Notes: generated by a model not told the origin, from the letters alone. A stretch of 64,000 bases of DNA from Planococcus sp. MSAK28401 (GCF_018283455.1 NZ_JAAMTH010000001.1:1159501-1223500); one strand, 5' to 3'. Shown: positions 26,602-38,362, counted from the first letter of the stretch. Program-made: numbers and translations.

Positions 26602-27220
26602 ATTGACGATTGCCATGCCAAAGGGCAGAATCTTTGAAGAAGCATACGAGCTATTGGTCGGGGCGGGGTATGACCTGCCGAAAGAGCTCGACGATTCGCG
26701 CAAGCTGATCGTCGAAGCGCCGAATGAAAAATTCCGCTTTATTCTGGCGAAGCCGATGGATGTGCCGACTTATGTCGAGCACGGTGTAGCGGATATCGGA
26801 ATTGCTGGAAAAGACGTCTTGCTTGAGCACGATAGAGACGTACACGAATTATTGGATCTCGGCATCAGCGCATGCTATATCGCGACTGCCGGATTGCCGG
26901 ATACGGAAATGGACGAAGTGACGCCGCGCATTGCGACGAAATATCCGGCGGTGGCTTCACATTATTACCGCAGCAAAGGCGAACAAGTTGAGATCATCGA
27001 ATTGAACGGCTCAATCGAATTGGCGCCGCTGATCGGCTTGTCCGATCGAATTGTGGATATCGTGTCGACTGGGCGCACGTTGAAAGACAACGGCCTAGTG
27101 GAGTATGAAAAAATCGCGGACATCACCTCGCGCCTTATCGCGAATCCTGTCAGCTACCGCTTGAAGCAACAGCGTATTACCGAATTGGTCGATAAACTGC
27201 GGGAGCAGGTGGAACGATGA
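26594..27220 (+). CDS. hisG: ATP phosphoribosyltransferase catalytic subunit (short form)
   Basis: A 208-residue short-form HisG that joins ATP and PRPP in the first step of histidine synthesis. It lacks the C-terminal regulatory domain of long forms, consistent with hisZ upstream. Motifs: [15 protein letters not shown] at the start, GIAGKDVL, and [14 protein letters not shown], the PRPP-binding loop. The start is ATG 26594 inside the end of hisZ, after GGAGGAG. Confidence 0.95.
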   Translation: MDELTIAMPKGRIFEEAYELLVGAGYDLPKELDDSRKLIVEAPNEKFRFILAKPMDVPTYVEHGVADIGIAGKDVLLEHDRDVHELLDLGISACYIATAGLPDTEMDEVTPRIATKYPAVASHYYRSKGEQVEIIELNGSIELAPLIGLSDRIVDIVSTGRTLKDNGLVEYEKIADITSRLIANPVSYRLKQQRITELVDKLREQVER

Positions 27221-28500
27221 ACATCCAACGCCTGACAGATGAGTTGTCGATTCGTCGCCAATTAGCCGACGGCACAGAACAGCAATTGCAAGCGGTAAAA
27301 GAAATCATTCAAGCGGTGCGGAGCGAAGGCGATGCAGCTTTATTGCGCTTTGCGAAAAAATGGGACAAAGCGGAGTTGTCAGCATTAAAGGTGACACCAC
27401 AAGAAATCCAGCAAGCAGCTGAGCGTTTCGATCCCCAACTGCTTGCCGACCTGACAGAAGCGGCGGACAATATCCGCAGCTATCATGAAGGCCAACAGCA
27501 ACAAGGCTACCGCCAAGACCGGGCGGACGGATCGTATGTCGCCCAGCGCGTCACGGCTATCGAATCTGCCGGTTTGTATGTTCCGGGCGGTACGGCAGCC
27601 TATCCATCCTCCGTCTTGATGAACGTCATTCCGGCACAAGTTGCCGGAGTCGGGCGTATCGTCGTTGTATCACCGCCTGATAGTGAAGGGAATCTGTCGG
27701 ACGGGGTGCTTGTGGCAGCACATATTCTTGGAATTAAAGAATTATATAAAACTGGCGGGGCTCAAGCGATCGCGGCACTCGCTTACGGGACGGAATCGAT
27801 CCAACCGGTCGATAAGATTACAGGGCCCGGCAATATCTTCGTAGCGCTCGCAAAACGCGAAGTGAACGGCGACGTCGCGATCGATATGATTGCAGGGCCG
27901 AGTGAAATCGCCATCATCGCCGATGACAGCGCGTATGCGGATGAAGTGGCGGCGGATTTATTGTCCCAAGCCGAACACGATCCGCTGGCAAGTGCTGTAT
28001 TATTGACTGAGAGCCGTGCGCTTGCCGAACAAGTCGCTGGGGAAGTAAAAAGACAATTGGCCACTTTGCCGCGTGAAGCGATTGCCGCGGCGTCGATCCG
28101 TGACCACGGCGCCATTTATGTGGCAGATAGCCGCGCTGAATTGATTAACGCTGCCAATCAACTAGCTCCAGAGCATTTGGAGATCATGACAGAAGATGCG
28201 GAAGCGGTAGCGGAACAAATCGATCACGCAGGCGCGATTTTTATCGGCCGTTATTCATCGGAACCGATCGGCGATTATTTTGCCGGCACGAATCATGTCT
28301 TGCCGACCAATAGCACGGCGCGCTTTTCGAGCGCCTTGTCCGTCTATGATTTTGTTAAACGGACGAGCATTGTTCATTACAGCGAGCAAGCATGGCGTGA
28401 AAATCAAGAGAAAATTGCAAGGCTCGCACGGCTGGAAGGCCTCGAAGCACACGCACGTGCAGTCGAATCGCGCGCTTGGAAAAAGGAGAGTCAATCATGA
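27217..28500 (+). CDS. hisD: Histidinol dehydrogenase
   Basis: A 427-residue NAD- and zinc-dependent enzyme for the last two oxidations, L-histidinol to L-histidine. Signature motifs: [52 protein letters not shown], and LSQAEHDP with zinc-site residues; [16 protein letters not shown] carries the late His. Start ATG overlaps the hisG stop by ATGA. Confidence 0.97.
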   Translation: MNIQRLTDELSIRRQLADGTEQQLQAVKEIIQAVRSEGDAALLRFAKKWDKAELSALKVTPQEIQQAAERFDPQLLADLTEAADNIRSYHEGQQQQGYRQDRADGSYVAQRVTAIESAGLYVPGGTAAYPSSVLMNVIPAQVAGVGRIVVVSPPDSEGNLSDGVLVAAHILGIKELYKTGGAQAIAALAYGTESIQPVDKITGPGNIFVALAKREVNGDVAIDMIAGPSEIAIIADDSAYADEVAADLLSQAEHDPLASAVLLTESRALAEQVAGEVKRQLATLPREAIAAASIRDHGAIYVADSRAELINAANQLAPEHLEIMTEDAEAVAEQIDHAGAIFIGRYSSEPIGDYFAGTNHVLPTNSTARFSSALSVYDFVKRTSIVHYSEQAWRENQEKIARLARLEGLEAHARAVESRAWKKESQS

Positions 28501-29084
28501 GGAAATCGGACATTACGCGAAAAACCAATGAAACGGAAATTGCCGTCAGCTTCTCACTCGATGGAAAAGGACAGGCGGATATCAATACAGGGGTGCCATT
28601 CATGGACCATATGCTGGATCTTTTTATCAAGCATGGCCAGTTTGACGGGCGTATCCACGCAAATGGCGATACCCATATCGACGACCACCATACGACAGAA
28701 GACATCGGGATCGTCCTTGGCCAGGCAGTGCTTGAAGCATTAGGCGATAAAAAAGGCTTGCGCCGCTACGGCAACGCCTTTGTGCCGATGGATGATGCGC
28801 TCGCGCAAGTCGTCATCGATTGTTCGAACCGCCCTCACCTGGAATTCCGGGGAGATATCCCGAACGCCAAAGTCGGCGCATTCGATACGGAACTCGTGCA
28901 TGAATTTCTGTGGAAGTTTGCGTTGGAATCACGAATGAACGTCCACGTCATCGTCCATTACGGACGCAATACGCATCACATCATCGAAGCGGTCTTCAAG
29001 GCGCTTGCCCGCGCGCTCGATGACGCGACGATGATCGACCCACGTGTAGAAGGCGTCCCGTCGACAAAGGGGCTATTAACATGA
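28497..29084 (+). CDS. hisB: Imidazoleglycerol-phosphate dehydratase
   Basis: A 195-residue monofunctional dehydratase, without the HAD phosphatase domain of enteric HisB. Metal-binding motifs include FMDHMLDLFIKHG, DDHHTTEDIGIVLGQA and VHYGRNTHHIIEAVFKALARAL. Start ATG 28497 overlaps the hisD stop by ATGA; the frame is open further upstream inside hisD. Confidence 0.96.
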   Translation: MRKSDITRKTNETEIAVSFSLDGKGQADINTGVPFMDHMLDLFIKHGQFDGRIHANGDTHIDDHHTTEDIGIVLGQAVLEALGDKKGLRRYGNAFVPMDDALAQVVIDCSNRPHLEFRGDIPNAKVGAFDTELVHEFLWKFALESRMNVHVIVHYGRNTHHIIEAVFKALARALDDATMIDPRVEGVPSTKGLLT

Positions 29085-29710
29085 TCGTCGGAATTGTCGA
29101 TTACGGCATGGGCAATTTATTCAGCGTCGAACAGGCATTGAAAAAACTGGAATGCACCGTCATTACTTCAGACGATGCACAAGTCTTGGCGGAAGCGGAT
29201 GCAATCTTGCTTCCGGGCGTCGGCGCTTTTCCGGATGCCATGAAACGCTTGGAGGAAAAAGGCCTAGCCGAATTCATCCGTTCTCTTCCGGAGCAGAAGA
29301 TCCCATTGCTTGGGATTTGCCTCGGTATGCAATTATTATATGAAGACAGTGAAGAAGGCAGGCCGGTCAAAGGGCTTGGTTTATTGAAGGGCCATATCCG
29401 GCGCTTCCCGAAAGGCGCTTACCGCATCCCGCATATGGGATGGAACCGCCTGAATTTCACGCACCAGCCGTATTGGCTTGAAGATATACTGGAAGATACA
29501 CATGTTTATTTTGTCCACTCGTTTTTGGCGACCGAGACAGCCGATTCCGAAGTCTTTGCGACGGCTGAATACGGCGGGCTTGAAGTGCCGGGGGTTGTCG
29601 GCGGCGGATTGATTACGGGGATGCAATTCCATCCGGAAAAATCGGGCGAGTTCGGTCATTATTTATTAGCACAGTGGATTGTAAATGTCAGGGGGGATTT
29701 CCATGAGTGA
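29081..29710 (+). CDS. hisH: Imidazole glycerol phosphate synthase subunit HisH
   Basis: A 209-residue class I glutamine amidotransferase subunit that supplies ammonia to HisF. The nucleophile elbow is LLGICLGMQLLYEDSEEG, the catalytic His/Glu pair lies in GMQFHPEKSGEFG, and N-terminal IVDYGMGNLFSV is typical. Overlaps hisB by ATGA and hisA by eight bases. Confidence 0.96.
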   Translation: MIVGIVDYGMGNLFSVEQALKKLECTVITSDDAQVLAEADAILLPGVGAFPDAMKRLEEKGLAEFIRSLPEQKIPLLGICLGMQLLYEDSEEGRPVKGLGLLKGHIRRFPKGAYRIPHMGWNRLNFTHQPYWLEDILEDTHVYFVHSFLATETADSEVFATAEYGGLEVPGVVGGGLITGMQFHPEKSGEFGHYLLAQWIVNVRGDFHE

Positions 29711-30431
29711 ATTTCAAATATATCCGGCGATCGACTTGAGGGGCGGAAAGTGCGTTCGCTTGTTCCAAGGCGATTATGGCCAGGAGACGGTTTATGCGGA
29801 TTCGCCTGTTGAAATGGCGCAAAGTTTTGTGGAAGCCGGGGCTAAATGGATCCATATGGTCGATTTGGACGGCGCGAAAGATGGCAGCCGCATCAACGAT
29901 CAAGTGGTCATCGAAGCGGCAAAGCTCGATGCCAACATCCAAGTAGGCGGCGGCATCCGCAGCCGTGAAGACATCAATCATTATTTATCGAACGGCGTTG
30001 CACGGGTCATTATCGGCAGCCTGGCCGTGCGGGAGCCGGAACTGGTCGCGTCATTTATCGAAGAGTTCGGTGCAGAGCGGATTGTCATCGGCATCGATGC
30101 GAAAGACGGCATGGCGGCGACAGAAGGATGGATTGAAACTTCACATAAGCCGGCATCTGAAGTGGCTGCTTATTTTGCTTCAAAAGGGGCGAAACATTTC
30201 ATCTATACCGATATCTCGACAGACGGCACGCTTGCCGGCCCGAATATCGACGCTAACCGCAAGCTCGTCGCCGATGACGCTTCGCAAGTCATCGTATCCG
30301 GTGGCATCGGAACGCTCGATGACGTGAAAAAAGTCAAACAAGCGGCTGGCGACAGCCCGATTGCCGGACTCATCATCGGCAAAGCTTTGTATGAAAACCG
30401 CCTCACGCTCGAGGAGGCGCTGTCATGCTGA
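29703..30431 (+). CDS. hisA: ProFAR isomerase HisA
   Basis: A 242-residue (beta/alpha)8 barrel that isomerises ProFAR to [25 protein letters not shown] is the N-terminal signature with the catalytic Asp; [11 protein letters not shown] and [11 protein letters not shown] are the two phosphate sites. The second catalytic Asp is in [14 protein letters not shown]. Start is ATG 29703 after GGGGGGA; an upstream in-frame ATG at 29685 lies before that Shine-Dalgarno. Confidence 0.96.
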   Translation: MSEFQIYPAIDLRGGKCVRLFQGDYGQETVYADSPVEMAQSFVEAGAKWIHMVDLDGAKDGSRINDQVVIEAAKLDANIQVGGGIRSREDINHYLSNGVARVIIGSLAVREPELVASFIEEFGAERIVIGIDAKDGMAATEGWIETSHKPASEVAAYFASKGAKHFIYTDISTDGTLAGPNIDANRKLVADDASQVIVSGGIGTLDDVKKVKQAAGDSPIAGLIIGKALYENRLTLEEALSC

Positions 30432-31177
30432 CGAAACGCATCATCCCATGCCTCGACGTTAAAGAAGGACGTGTTGTCAAAGGCGTGAGCTTTGTGGAAC
30501 TTCGGGATGCGGGGGACCCTGTGGAACTCGCCAAATTCTACGATGAACAAGGCGCAGATGAATTGGTCTTCCTGGACATTTCCGCTTCACACGAAGGCAA
30601 GGAGACGATGGTTGAAGTGGTGCGCATTGTCGCCACTGAACTATCGATTCCTTTTACCGTGGGCGGAGGCATCCGGACGCTTGATGACATGAAACGCATG
30701 CTGCGTGCAGGCGCGGATAAAGTCTCCTTGAATACGGCGGCGCTCGACCGGCCGGAATTAATTAAAGAAGGAGCGGATTTCTTCGGATCGCAGTGCATTG
30801 TTGTCGCCATCGACGCGAAAAGAAATGGCGACAGCTGGGACGTCTACACGCACGGAGGCCGCAACCGGACTGACTGGGATGCAATCGAATGGGCGAAAAA
30901 AGCCGTCGCTTTAGGGGCTGGAGAATTGCTTTTGACCAGCATGGACAGCGATGGCCAGAAAGATGGATTCGATGTCGAACTCACCAAGGCAGTGCGTGAC
31001 GCAGTCGAAGTGCCTGTCATCGCAAGCGGCGGTGCAGGAAACCGTGAGCATTTCCAGCAAGTGTTCGAACAGGCAGATGCGGATGCAGCCCTTGCGGCAT
31101 CGATCTTCCACTATAAAGAAACGAGCGTCAGAGAAGTGAAACAGTATCTGCAGCGAGAAGGAGTGAATGTCCGGTGA
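30425..31177 (+). CDS. hisF: Imidazole glycerol phosphate synthase subunit HisF
   Basis: A 250-residue barrel that, with HisH ammonia, converts PRFAR to imidazole glycerol phosphate and AICAR. Motifs: [16 protein letters not shown] with catalytic Asp11, [26 protein letters not shown] with catalytic Asp, and [12 protein letters not shown]. Overlaps hisA by seven bases. Confidence 0.96.
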   Translation: MLTKRIIPCLDVKEGRVVKGVSFVELRDAGDPVELAKFYDEQGADELVFLDISASHEGKETMVEVVRIVATELSIPFTVGGGIRTLDDMKRMLRAGADKVSLNTAALDRPELIKEGADFFGSQCIVVAIDAKRNGDSWDVYTHGGRNRTDWDAIEWAKKAVALGAGELLLTSMDSDGQKDGFDVELTKAVRDAVEVPVIASGGAGNREHFQQVFEQADADAALAASIFHYKETSVREVKQYLQREGVNVR

Positions 31178-31800
31178 CAAATGTGAAATACGACGAAAAC
31201 GGGTTAGTGCCCGTCATATTGCAAGACGCATCTACAAAACAAGTGCTGACTTTGGCTTATGCCAACGAAGAAGCGGTCAAGCGCACGATCGACACGAAAG
31301 AAACCTGGCTGTACTCAAGAAGCCGCAAGGAACTTTGGAATAAAGGCGCGACCAGCGGCAATACGCAGCGCGTCCAGTCCGTACAGATTGATTGCGACGG
31401 CGATTCCTTGATTTATGAAGTGATCCCGAACGGCCCGGCCTGCCATACTGGGGAGACGAGCTGCTTCCATGAAACTTTGGCAGGGGAACGTACGGAATCC
31501 GCTTCGGACATGATTACCGAACTTAGCGCGTTGATCAAACAACGTGAAACCGATATGCCGGAAGGCGCGTATACGACGTATCTATTTGAAGAAGGCGTCG
31601 ATAAAATCTGCAAGAAAGTCGGGGAAGAAGCGGCAGAAGTCATCATCGCTGCTAAAAACCGCGATGCTCGTGAGCTGGCAACGGAAAGCGCAGACCTGCT
31701 TTACCATCTGCTTGTATTGCTGCAGGAACAGAAAGTTGATTTTAAAGAAGTTACAGGTGTGCTCGAAGAACGCCACACCGCGAAAAAGACAAGTAAATAA
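31174..31800 (+). CDS. hisI: Bifunctional phosphoribosyl-AMP cyclohydrolase/phosphoribosyl-ATP pyrophosphatase
   Basis: A 208-residue fusion. Residues 1-110 are the cyclohydrolase ([26 protein letters not shown] with metal Asp/Cys residues, [12 protein letters not shown]) and about 118-205 the MazG-like pyrophosphatase ([28 protein letters not shown]). It catalyses steps two and three of the pathway. Start is GTG overlapping the hisF stop as GTGA. Last gene of the operon. Confidence 0.95.
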   Translation: MTNVKYDENGLVPVILQDASTKQVLTLAYANEEAVKRTIDTKETWLYSRSRKELWNKGATSGNTQRVQSVQIDCDGDSLIYEVIPNGPACHTGETSCFHETLAGERTESASDMITELSALIKQRETDMPEGAYTTYLFEEGVDKICKKVGEEAAEVIIAAKNRDARELATESADLLYHLLVLLQEQKVDFKEVTGVLEERHTAKKTSK

Positions 31801-31810
31801 TAGGGAAATA

Positions 31811-31819
31811 TGCTATAAT
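31811..31819 (+). promoter_or_regulatory. Extended -10 upstream of the TPR gene
   Basis: TG-C-TATAAT (31811-31819), ten bases after the hisI stop. Confidence 0.5.
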
Positions 31820-31837
31820 AACAGCACATTTAGGGAT

Positions 31838-31863
31838 AGGAACGATTTCTGTCGTTCCTTTTC
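31838..31863 (+). terminator. Hairpin with T-run in the TPR gene leader
   Basis: AGGAACGA (31838-31845) pairs with TCGTTCCT (31852-31859), followed by TTTT. It lies downstream of a promoter-like -10, so it may end his transcripts or attenuate the TPR gene. Confidence 0.55.
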
Positions 31864-31881
31864 CTGTTACGGAGGCATATT

Positions 31882-33408
31882 TTGGAGAAAAACAAAAGAA
31901 AAAATTTCGATAATGTCGTGTCATTCATTCCGACAGGGGAATTTTACTATCAAAAAGCACTCAAGGAGCTGCAGCGCGAACATTACGATAAAGCGTATAA
32001 GTATTTGCAGCGGGCGAAAGAACTGACTCCGGATGATCCGCTCATCTTGATGCATTACGGAGTGGTGCTGATGGAGCGGCAGGAGTTCGAGCTGGCGATG
32101 GATGAATTGCGCACTGCCCATAAGCTCGATCCGGAAGAACCGAATATTTTATTCTTTTTGGCTGAAGTCCATGCACATCTGGGCTTGTTTTTTGATGCCC
32201 GGAAATATGCCAAGGCTTATCTTGAAAAGGATACCCGCGGGAGCTACGCGGCGGAAGCGATGGAAATCATCGATTTTGCCGAGCAAGAAGACTGGCAGCT
32301 GTTCGATGATGAAGGCGAAGCCCATAATAGCGAGTATTATTATTTGCAGGAAAAGGCGCGCCGATTGATGGAACAAGGCAAGTTTCCGGAAGCGATCCAG
32401 TTATTGGAAGAAGTGATCGAAGAAAAGTCGGATTTCTGGGGGGCCTATAATAACTTGGCGCTGGCATATTTTTATGTCGGGGAAACGGAAATGGCGAAAT
32501 CGCTGCTTCACGAAGTACTTCGCAGAAACACCGGCAATCTGCATGCCTTATGCAATTTAGCGGTGTTCCATTATTATGAGAAAAACGATGAATTGGACGA
32601 TATCCTTGGCTTACTGAAAAAGATCCAGCCATATGTCTTTGAACATCGCTATAAATTGGGTGCGACCTTCGCTTTGGTCGGTAAATACAAGGAAGCGTAC
32701 CGCTGGCTAAAAAGCCTTCAAAAACGCGGATTTGACGGAGACCCGGCGTTTTATTTCTGGCTGTCGCATGCTGCTTATCATTCCGGCCATGAAGAAACTG
32801 CAAAGTACGCATGGGAGCAGTTGAAGCGGATGGATCCGGCAAAAGAAGGGTATGAGCCGTGGGGAGAGCAGCCTGTAATGCCGCATGTCGATGCGCTCGA
32901 ACACGATCGCGATTTTCTCATCCATAAACTCGACCATTCCCATTTAAGCGAGCGGATTTACGGTTTGTACCTGCTCGGCAAATCTTCGCATAAGCAAGAA
33001 ATCATCTCGCATCCGAATTGGCTGAAATCCGAGCAGCCTTCCGTTTTGGAAACCTATATGCTCGGTTACGCACTCGGCCATCCATTCCGTGAATCGGTTA
33101 AAGAAGAAAAAGCCTTTTTGCGCGCAATGGAAACAGCGGAGCGCTTGTATTACCAAAAAGGGATGGTAGACCGTGAAAATGACGCCATCTTCCAATTATG
33201 GTTTGTGCTGTCGGAACAGGCCTTTGATGCGCAGTATGCGTTCCGCAACCCGGCAGCACTTGCCGCTGCTGTCAGCTATATGGTTGAATCGACGGAAAAA
33301 CGGGAAACAACAAAAAAAGCAGTCGCTGCAAAATTCGGCACATCTGCTGCCACAATGGCCAAATATGTTGATGAATTAAGCGGATTTTTGCCGAATTTCA
33401 AGGACTAG
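31882..33408 (+). CDS. Tetratricopeptide repeat protein, YvcD-like
   Basis: A 508-residue soluble protein with TPR units in the first half (FYYQKALKELQREHYDKAYKYLQRAKEL, ALAYFYVGETEMAKSLLHEVL). The C-terminal part (about 360-508) is a family-specific helical region ending KRETTKKAVAAKFGTSAATMAKYVDEL, which has an HTH-like look. Place between hisI and trxB matches yvcD of B. subtilis. The start is TTG after GGAGG at five bases. Function unknown; probably protein interaction. Confidence 0.82.
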   Translation: MEKNKRKNFDNVVSFIPTGEFYYQKALKELQREHYDKAYKYLQRAKELTPDDPLILMHYGVVLMERQEFELAMDELRTAHKLDPEEPNILFFLAEVHAHLGLFFDARKYAKAYLEKDTRGSYAAEAMEIIDFAEQEDWQLFDDEGEAHNSEYYYLQEKARRLMEQGKFPEAIQLLEEVIEEKSDFWGAYNNLALAYFYVGETEMAKSLLHEVLRRNTGNLHALCNLAVFHYYEKNDELDDILGLLKKIQPYVFEHRYKLGATFALVGKYKEAYRWLKSLQKRGFDGDPAFYFWLSHAAYHSGHEETAKYAWEQLKRMDPAKEGYEPWGEQPVMPHVDALEHDRDFLIHKLDHSHLSERIYGLYLLGKSSHKQEIISHPNWLKSEQPSVLETYMLGYALGHPFRESVKEEKAFLRAMETAERLYYQKGMVDRENDAIFQLWFVLSEQAFDAQYAFRNPAALAAAVSYMVESTEKRETTKKAVAAKFGTSAATMAKYVDELSGFLPNFKD

Positions 33409-33417
33409 GCATAAAAG

Positions 33418-33446
33418 TTGAAGGCGGCAGTTTATTGCTTTACGAT
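33418..33446 (+). promoter_or_regulatory. Candidate trxB promoter
   Basis: -35 TTGAAG (33418-33423), 17-bp spacer, -10 TACGAT (33441-33446). Confidence 0.4.
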
Positions 33447-33460
33447 TTAGCTAGTGATAA

Positions 33461-34435
<975 letters not shown>

Positions 34436-34528
34436 CGCTTTCTTAATCCCTTTGTAACAGCATTGTCATGCAAAAGAGGTATAGTAAGTAGTGTAAATCA
34501 ACCCCCTTTTTATATAGTTATTTTTGAC

Positions 34529-34569
34529 AGGCTGCTTTCCGGATTGTCCGGGGAGTGGCCTCTTTTTTT
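34529..34569 (+). terminator. Terminator downstream of trxB
   Basis: AGGCTGCTTTCCGG pairs with CCGGGGAGTGGCCT over 14 positions using four G-U pairs as RNA, then a T-run. It is followed by the yvcI promoter. Confidence 0.75.
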
Positions 34570-34577
34570 GCATTCTT

Positions 34578-34607
34578 TTGCATGACACGCCAGGATAGAT
34601 GTATAAT
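34578..34607 (+). promoter_or_regulatory. SigA promoter of the yvcI-rapZ-yvcK-whiA-crh operon
   Basis: -35 TTGCAT (34578-34583), 18-bp spacer, -10 TATAAT (34602-34607). Confidence 0.6.
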
Positions 34608-34641
34608 GAAAATAGTTTATATTAGATGCGGAGTGGCAAAT

Positions 34642-35127
34642 GTGCAGCGAATCGCGAATTTATTGCTAATAGAGAATGGCAAAGTATTATTGATGAAAAA
34701 GCCGCGCAGGGATTGGTATGTAGCTCCTGGCGGCAAAATGGAAAGCGGCGAATCGATTTATGAAGCGGCCATCCGTGAGTTCAGGGAAGAAACGGATGCA
34801 GAACCGTTCGGCGTTCACTTGAAAGGCGTTTACACCATGATGATCCAAGAAGGTGGAAAGACGGTGGATGAATGGATGCTGTTTACGTTCAGGGCGACAA
34901 AGCTCCGCGGGATCCCATTCGAAGAAACGCGCGAAGGAATTCTCGAATGGCATCCAGTGGAAAGCCTGCATACCCTGCCGATGGCGGAAGGGGACCGGAC
35001 GAACCTATTATTTGCGGCTTATCAGGAAGGCGTCCAATACGGGACCTTCTATTATACGCCAGAGTTCGAACTGCTAGAAGAGAACATCCAATCATCGACT
35101 GAAGAGGTGAACCGCCAGCATGGATAA
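34642..35127 (+). CDS. Nudix hydrolase, YvcI-like
   Basis: A 161-residue Nudix protein. The Nudix box runs [25 protein letters not shown] (GX5EX7REUXEEXGU with small changes), about residues 35-59. The family hydrolyses nucleoside diphosphate derivatives; substrate unknown. I start at GTG 34642, which follows GGAG at eight bases and gives the [17 protein letters not shown] start seen in YvcI; open frame upstream to 34555 overlaps the promoter. It overlaps rapZ by eight bases. Confidence 0.88.
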   Translation: MQRIANLLLIENGKVLLMKKPRRDWYVAPGGKMESGESIYEAAIREFREETDAEPFGVHLKGVYTMMIQEGGKTVDEWMLFTFRATKLRGIPFEETREGILEWHPVESLHTLPMAEGDRTNLLFAAYQEGVQYGTFYYTPEFELLEENIQSSTEEVNRQHG

Positions 35128-36001
35128 GCATAACGAAGAAACCGAATTGATCATCATCACCGGCATGTCCGGTGCAGGCAAGACAGTGGCCATCCAAAGT
35201 TTTGAAGATCTCGGTTTTTTCACAATCGATAATCTTCCCCCGGCGCTTCTTCCCACATTCATCAAATTGATGCGGGATTCAGGCAAGTCGATGAAGCGCG
35301 TCGCAGCGGTCATGGACCTTCGGGGCGGCGATTTTTTCGCAAGCCTCGTTGATGCAATCGATGATCTATCGAAAGAACCGGAAGTGGCGATCACCATCCT
35401 GTTCCTAGATGCGGAAAACCAGACGCTCGTCAGCCGCTATAAAGAAACGCGGCGTTCCCATCCGCTGTCGCCAGGCGGGCTTGTGCTCGGCGGCATCAAA
35501 AAAGAACGGGATATGTTGAAAGACCTGCAAGGGCGGGCACATTATATGTATAATACGTCAGACATGAGCCCACGCCAGCTGAAAGAAAAAATTACGTCGG
35601 ATTTCGCTTCGAAAACAAGCAATGTCTTTACGGTCAATTTGATGTCTTTCGGCTTTAAGCATGGCATGCCGATTGATGCCGACCTGGTTTTCGATGTACG
35701 CTTCCTGCCGAATCCTTATTATATAGAGGAATTGAATCCGCAATCGGGCTTGGATCAGCCGGTTTCCGATTATGTCTTGAAATGGCAGGAGACGCAGACG
35801 CTGGTGAGTAAGCTTGAGGATTTATTCGATTTCATGATTCCCCAGTACAAACAAGAAGGCAAAGCGCAATTGGTCATTGCTTTTGGCTGCACGGGCGGCC
35901 AGCACCGATCTGTAACGCTTGCTGAATATTTCGGGAAATACCTAGCGAAAAACAACAAAGTCAGCATTACGCATAGAGATGTGAAAATCAGAAAGGGCTG
36001 A
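35120..36001 (+). CDS. rapZ: RNase adapter RapZ family nucleotide-binding protein
   Basis: A 293-residue P-loop protein (YvcJ in B. subtilis). Walker A GMSGAGKT near residues 14-21, DLR-containing Walker B region, and the C-terminal conserved [18 protein letters not shown]. In E. coli RapZ directs GlmZ/GlmY sRNA decay; in B. subtilis YvcJ binds and hydrolyses GTP and affects competence. comK is in this window too. ATG follows GAGGTGA. Confidence 0.94.
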   Translation: MDKHNEETELIIITGMSGAGKTVAIQSFEDLGFFTIDNLPPALLPTFIKLMRDSGKSMKRVAAVMDLRGGDFFASLVDAIDDLSKEPEVAITILFLDAENQTLVSRYKETRRSHPLSPGGLVLGGIKKERDMLKDLQGRAHYMYNTSDMSPRQLKEKITSDFASKTSNVFTVNLMSFGFKHGMPIDADLVFDVRFLPNPYYIEELNPQSGLDQPVSDYVLKWQETQTLVSKLEDLFDFMIPQYKQEGKAQLVIAFGCTGGQHRSVTLAEYFGKYLAKNNKVSITHRDVKIRKG

Positions 36002-36005
36002 GCAT

Positions 36006-37001
36006 ATGGAAAAAAGTCTCCAGCAAAAACGAGTCGTAATCATCGGGGGCGGTACCGGTCTGTCCACTTTGCTGAGGGGCTTAAAAACTTTTCCGCTCGA
36101 CTTGACGGCAATCGTCACAGTGGCAGATGACGGAGGCAGCTCTGGGCGTTTACGCGATGACTTGGATATTCCTCCGCCAGGGGACATTCGCAACGTCATG
36201 GCCGCATTGTCGGACGCAGAACCGTTAGTTGCGGAAATGTTCCAATACCGCTTCAAGCATTCGCTCGATTTGGAAGGGCATTCACTAGGCAATCTGATGC
36301 TTGCGGCATTGACCGATTTGACCGGTGATTTCTCCCACGCAGTGCGGGAAATGAGCCGTGTCTTGAATGTCAATGGCACGGTTTTGCCTGCTGCCAATCA
36401 ATTGGTGACCTTGAATGCAGAACTAGAAGATGGAACCATCATTAAAGGTGAATCCAAAATTCCCGCCTATATGCAGCCGATCAAGCGTGTATTCCTTGAA
36501 CCGGCCGGCGTCAGAACATTGCCGGATACCATACAGGCGATTCAATCAGCGGATGTCATCGTCATTGGGCCGGGTTCCTTGTACACAAGCATCTTGCCCA
36601 ATTTGCTCGTGAAGGATATCAAAAAAGCGCTGCTCGAAGCGAAGGCGCGAAAAATCTATATTTGCAATTTGATGACCCAGGCGGGCGAAACATACGGCTA
36701 TACAGCCTCGGACCATGTGAAAGCATTATACGACCATGTAGGCGTAAACTTTCTCGATGCCATTTTGATCGACAAAGTTCAAATGCCGCAGGGAGTGGCT
36801 GAAAGATACAAAAAAGAAAAAGCATGGCCGGTGGAATACGATGAAGAACGCCTGAAAAATATGGGGCTTGAAGTATATCGCCATGATATTGCGAATATTT
36901 TTGGGGAAGCCGTACGGCATGAACCGATGAAAGTGGCGAAATGGCTTTTTGAATACACCAGCAGCGAATCGCAGGTACCATCGCAGCGCCGGTATTCCTA
37001 A
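36006..37001 (+). CDS. glmR: Gluconeogenesis factor YvcK/GlmR
   Basis: A 331-residue member of the CofD/UPF0052 family. GGGTGLSTLLRGLK at about 13-26 is the nucleotide-binding loop; VADDGGSSGRLRDDL, PPPGDIRNVMAAL and IGPGSLYTSILPNLL are family motifs. In B. subtilis the protein binds UDP-GlcNAc, stimulates GlmS and is needed for cell wall synthesis on gluconeogenic carbon sources. It lies between rapZ and whiA, as in nearly all Bacillota. Confidence 0.95.
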   Translation: MEKSLQQKRVVIIGGGTGLSTLLRGLKTFPLDLTAIVTVADDGGSSGRLRDDLDIPPPGDIRNVMAALSDAEPLVAEMFQYRFKHSLDLEGHSLGNLMLAALTDLTGDFSHAVREMSRVLNVNGTVLPAANQLVTLNAELEDGTIIKGESKIPAYMQPIKRVFLEPAGVRTLPDTIQAIQSADVIVIGPGSLYTSILPNLLVKDIKKALLEAKARKIYICNLMTQAGETYGYTASDHVKALYDHVGVNFLDAILIDKVQMPQGVAERYKKEKAWPVEYDEERLKNMGLEVYRHDIANIFGEAVRHEPMKVAKWLFEYTSSESQVPSQRRYS

Positions 37002-37022
37002 AGCTTGAAAGGGGGGGCATAA

Positions 37023-37973
37023 TTGTCTTTTGCATCAGAAACAAAAAAAGAAATGACGCAGATTGAAGTGGATGATTGCTGCGGCAAGGCAGAGCTGTCG
37101 GCGATGATCCGCATGAATGGCACGCTGTCATTCTCCAATCGCCAGTTGAGCCTGGATATCCAAACTGAGAACGCAGCTATTGCGAGAAGAATCTATACCT
37201 TGCTAAAGCGCTTCTATAAAGCGTATCCGGTGGAGTTGTTAGTTCGCAAAAAAATGCGGTTGAAAAAAAACAACGTCTATATTTGCCGCTTGCGGGAAGG
37301 CGCAAAATTCGTGCTTGAGGATTTGTTAATCTTGTCGGAAGGCTTTCAGTTTCAGCAGGATATCTCCCCTGAACTGATCTCGACGACGTGCTGCAAGCGC
37401 TCATATTTGCGCGGTGCCTTTTTGGCCGGAGGGTCGGTCAACAATCCCGAAACGTCCTCTTACCACTTGGAAGTGTATTCTTCCTATAAAGACCACGCTG
37501 AAGCGCTGGTCATCCTGATGAACCATTTCCAATTGAACGCGAAAATGATTGAGCGGAAAAAAGGATTTGTGACTTATTTGAAGGAGGCGGAGAAAATTTC
37601 TGACTTCCTCAGCTTGACTGGCGCCCACTCGGCGCTATTGAAATTCGAGGATGTCCGAATCCTTCGCGATATGCGTAATAGCGTCAATCGTTTAGTCAAT
37701 TGCGAAACGGCCAATTTGAATAAGACAATTGATGCGGCGTTGCGGCAAATCGAAAACATCCGCTTTATCGACCAAGTGATCGGAATCGACCAATTGCCGG
37801 ATCGCCTGAAAGAGATAGCCCGCTTGCGTGTGGAGTACCAGGATGTCACACTGAAAGAACTGGGCGAGATGGTATCGACAGGAAAAGTGAGCAAGTCAGG
37901 CGTCAACCACAGGCTCCGGAAAATCGATGAGATTGCCGAGTCGTTGAGAAAAGGCGAAACGATCAGCCGGTAA
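37023..37973 (+). CDS. whiA: DNA-binding protein WhiA
   Basis: A 316-residue sporulation/cell-division regulator family protein. The N-terminal two-thirds is a degenerate LAGLIDADG endonuclease fold ([24 protein letters not shown] segment near 130-150), and the C-terminal part is a helix-turn-helix ([25 protein letters not shown]). The start is TTG after GGGGGGGCA. In B. subtilis it influences FtsZ ring formation and chromosome segregation. Confidence 0.95.
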   Translation: MSFASETKKEMTQIEVDDCCGKAELSAMIRMNGTLSFSNRQLSLDIQTENAAIARRIYTLLKRFYKAYPVELLVRKKMRLKKNNVYICRLREGAKFVLEDLLILSEGFQFQQDISPELISTTCCKRSYLRGAFLAGGSVNNPETSSYHLEVYSSYKDHAEALVILMNHFQLNAKMIERKKGFVTYLKEAEKISDFLSLTGAHSALLKFEDVRILRDMRNSVNRLVNCETANLNKTIDAALRQIENIRFIDQVIGIDQLPDRLKEIARLRVEYQDVTLKELGEMVSTGKVSKSGVNHRLRKIDEIAESLRKGETISR

Positions 37974-38030
37974 TAAGGCTGCTCTTTTCTATAGATTGCG
38001 TGACAGTCAAGTTTTCGGAGGAGGATATGC

Positions 38031-38288
38031 ATGGTAGAAAAACAAGTGGAAGTGCAATTGAAATCAGGATTACAAGCGAGGCAGGCGGCATTGTTCGTAC
38101 AAGAAGCCAATCGCTATAGTTCGGATGTATATTTGGAAAAAGGCGATAAGAAAGTCAATGCTAAAAGCATCATGGGCATCATGAGCTTAGCTGTCAGCAA
38201 AGGAACCAACGTGACAATTTCGGCCGACGGCGCCGATGAAGAATCCGCAGTCGGTGCGCTGGCGCAATTGATTGATAAAGAAGCATAA
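38031..38288 (+). CDS. crh: HPr-like catabolite repression protein Crh
   Basis: An 85-residue HPr homologue. Position 15 is Gln (SGLQARQAAL) instead of the PTS His, so it cannot take phosphate from enzyme I, while Ser46 (NAKSIMGIM) is kept for HprK. Crh-Ser-P is a co-effector of CcpA in Bacillus. Arg17 is followed by Gln where B. subtilis Crh has Pro. Gene follows whiA as expected; a bidirectional terminator follows. Confidence 0.93.
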   Translation: MVEKQVEVQLKSGLQARQAALFVQEANRYSSDVYLEKGDKKVNAKSIMGIMSLAVSKGTNVTISADGADEESAVGALAQLIDKEA

Positions 38289-38308
38289 AGCCATACGCTT
38301 TAAGCATC

Positions 38309-38357
38309 AAAAAAAGAACTGCCCTTCATGCAGATGCATGAAGGGCAGTTCTTTTTT
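38309..38357. terminator. Bidirectional terminator between crh and clpP
   Basis: AAAAAAAGAACTGCCCTTCA pairs with TGAAGGGCAGTTCTTTTTT across a short loop. Confidence 0.9.
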
Positions 38358-38362
38358 ATGAT

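Noticed and set aside
32267..32842. 191-codon open frame antisense to the TPR gene
   Set aside because: No start signal and no recognisable motif; it is inside a real gene on the other strand.
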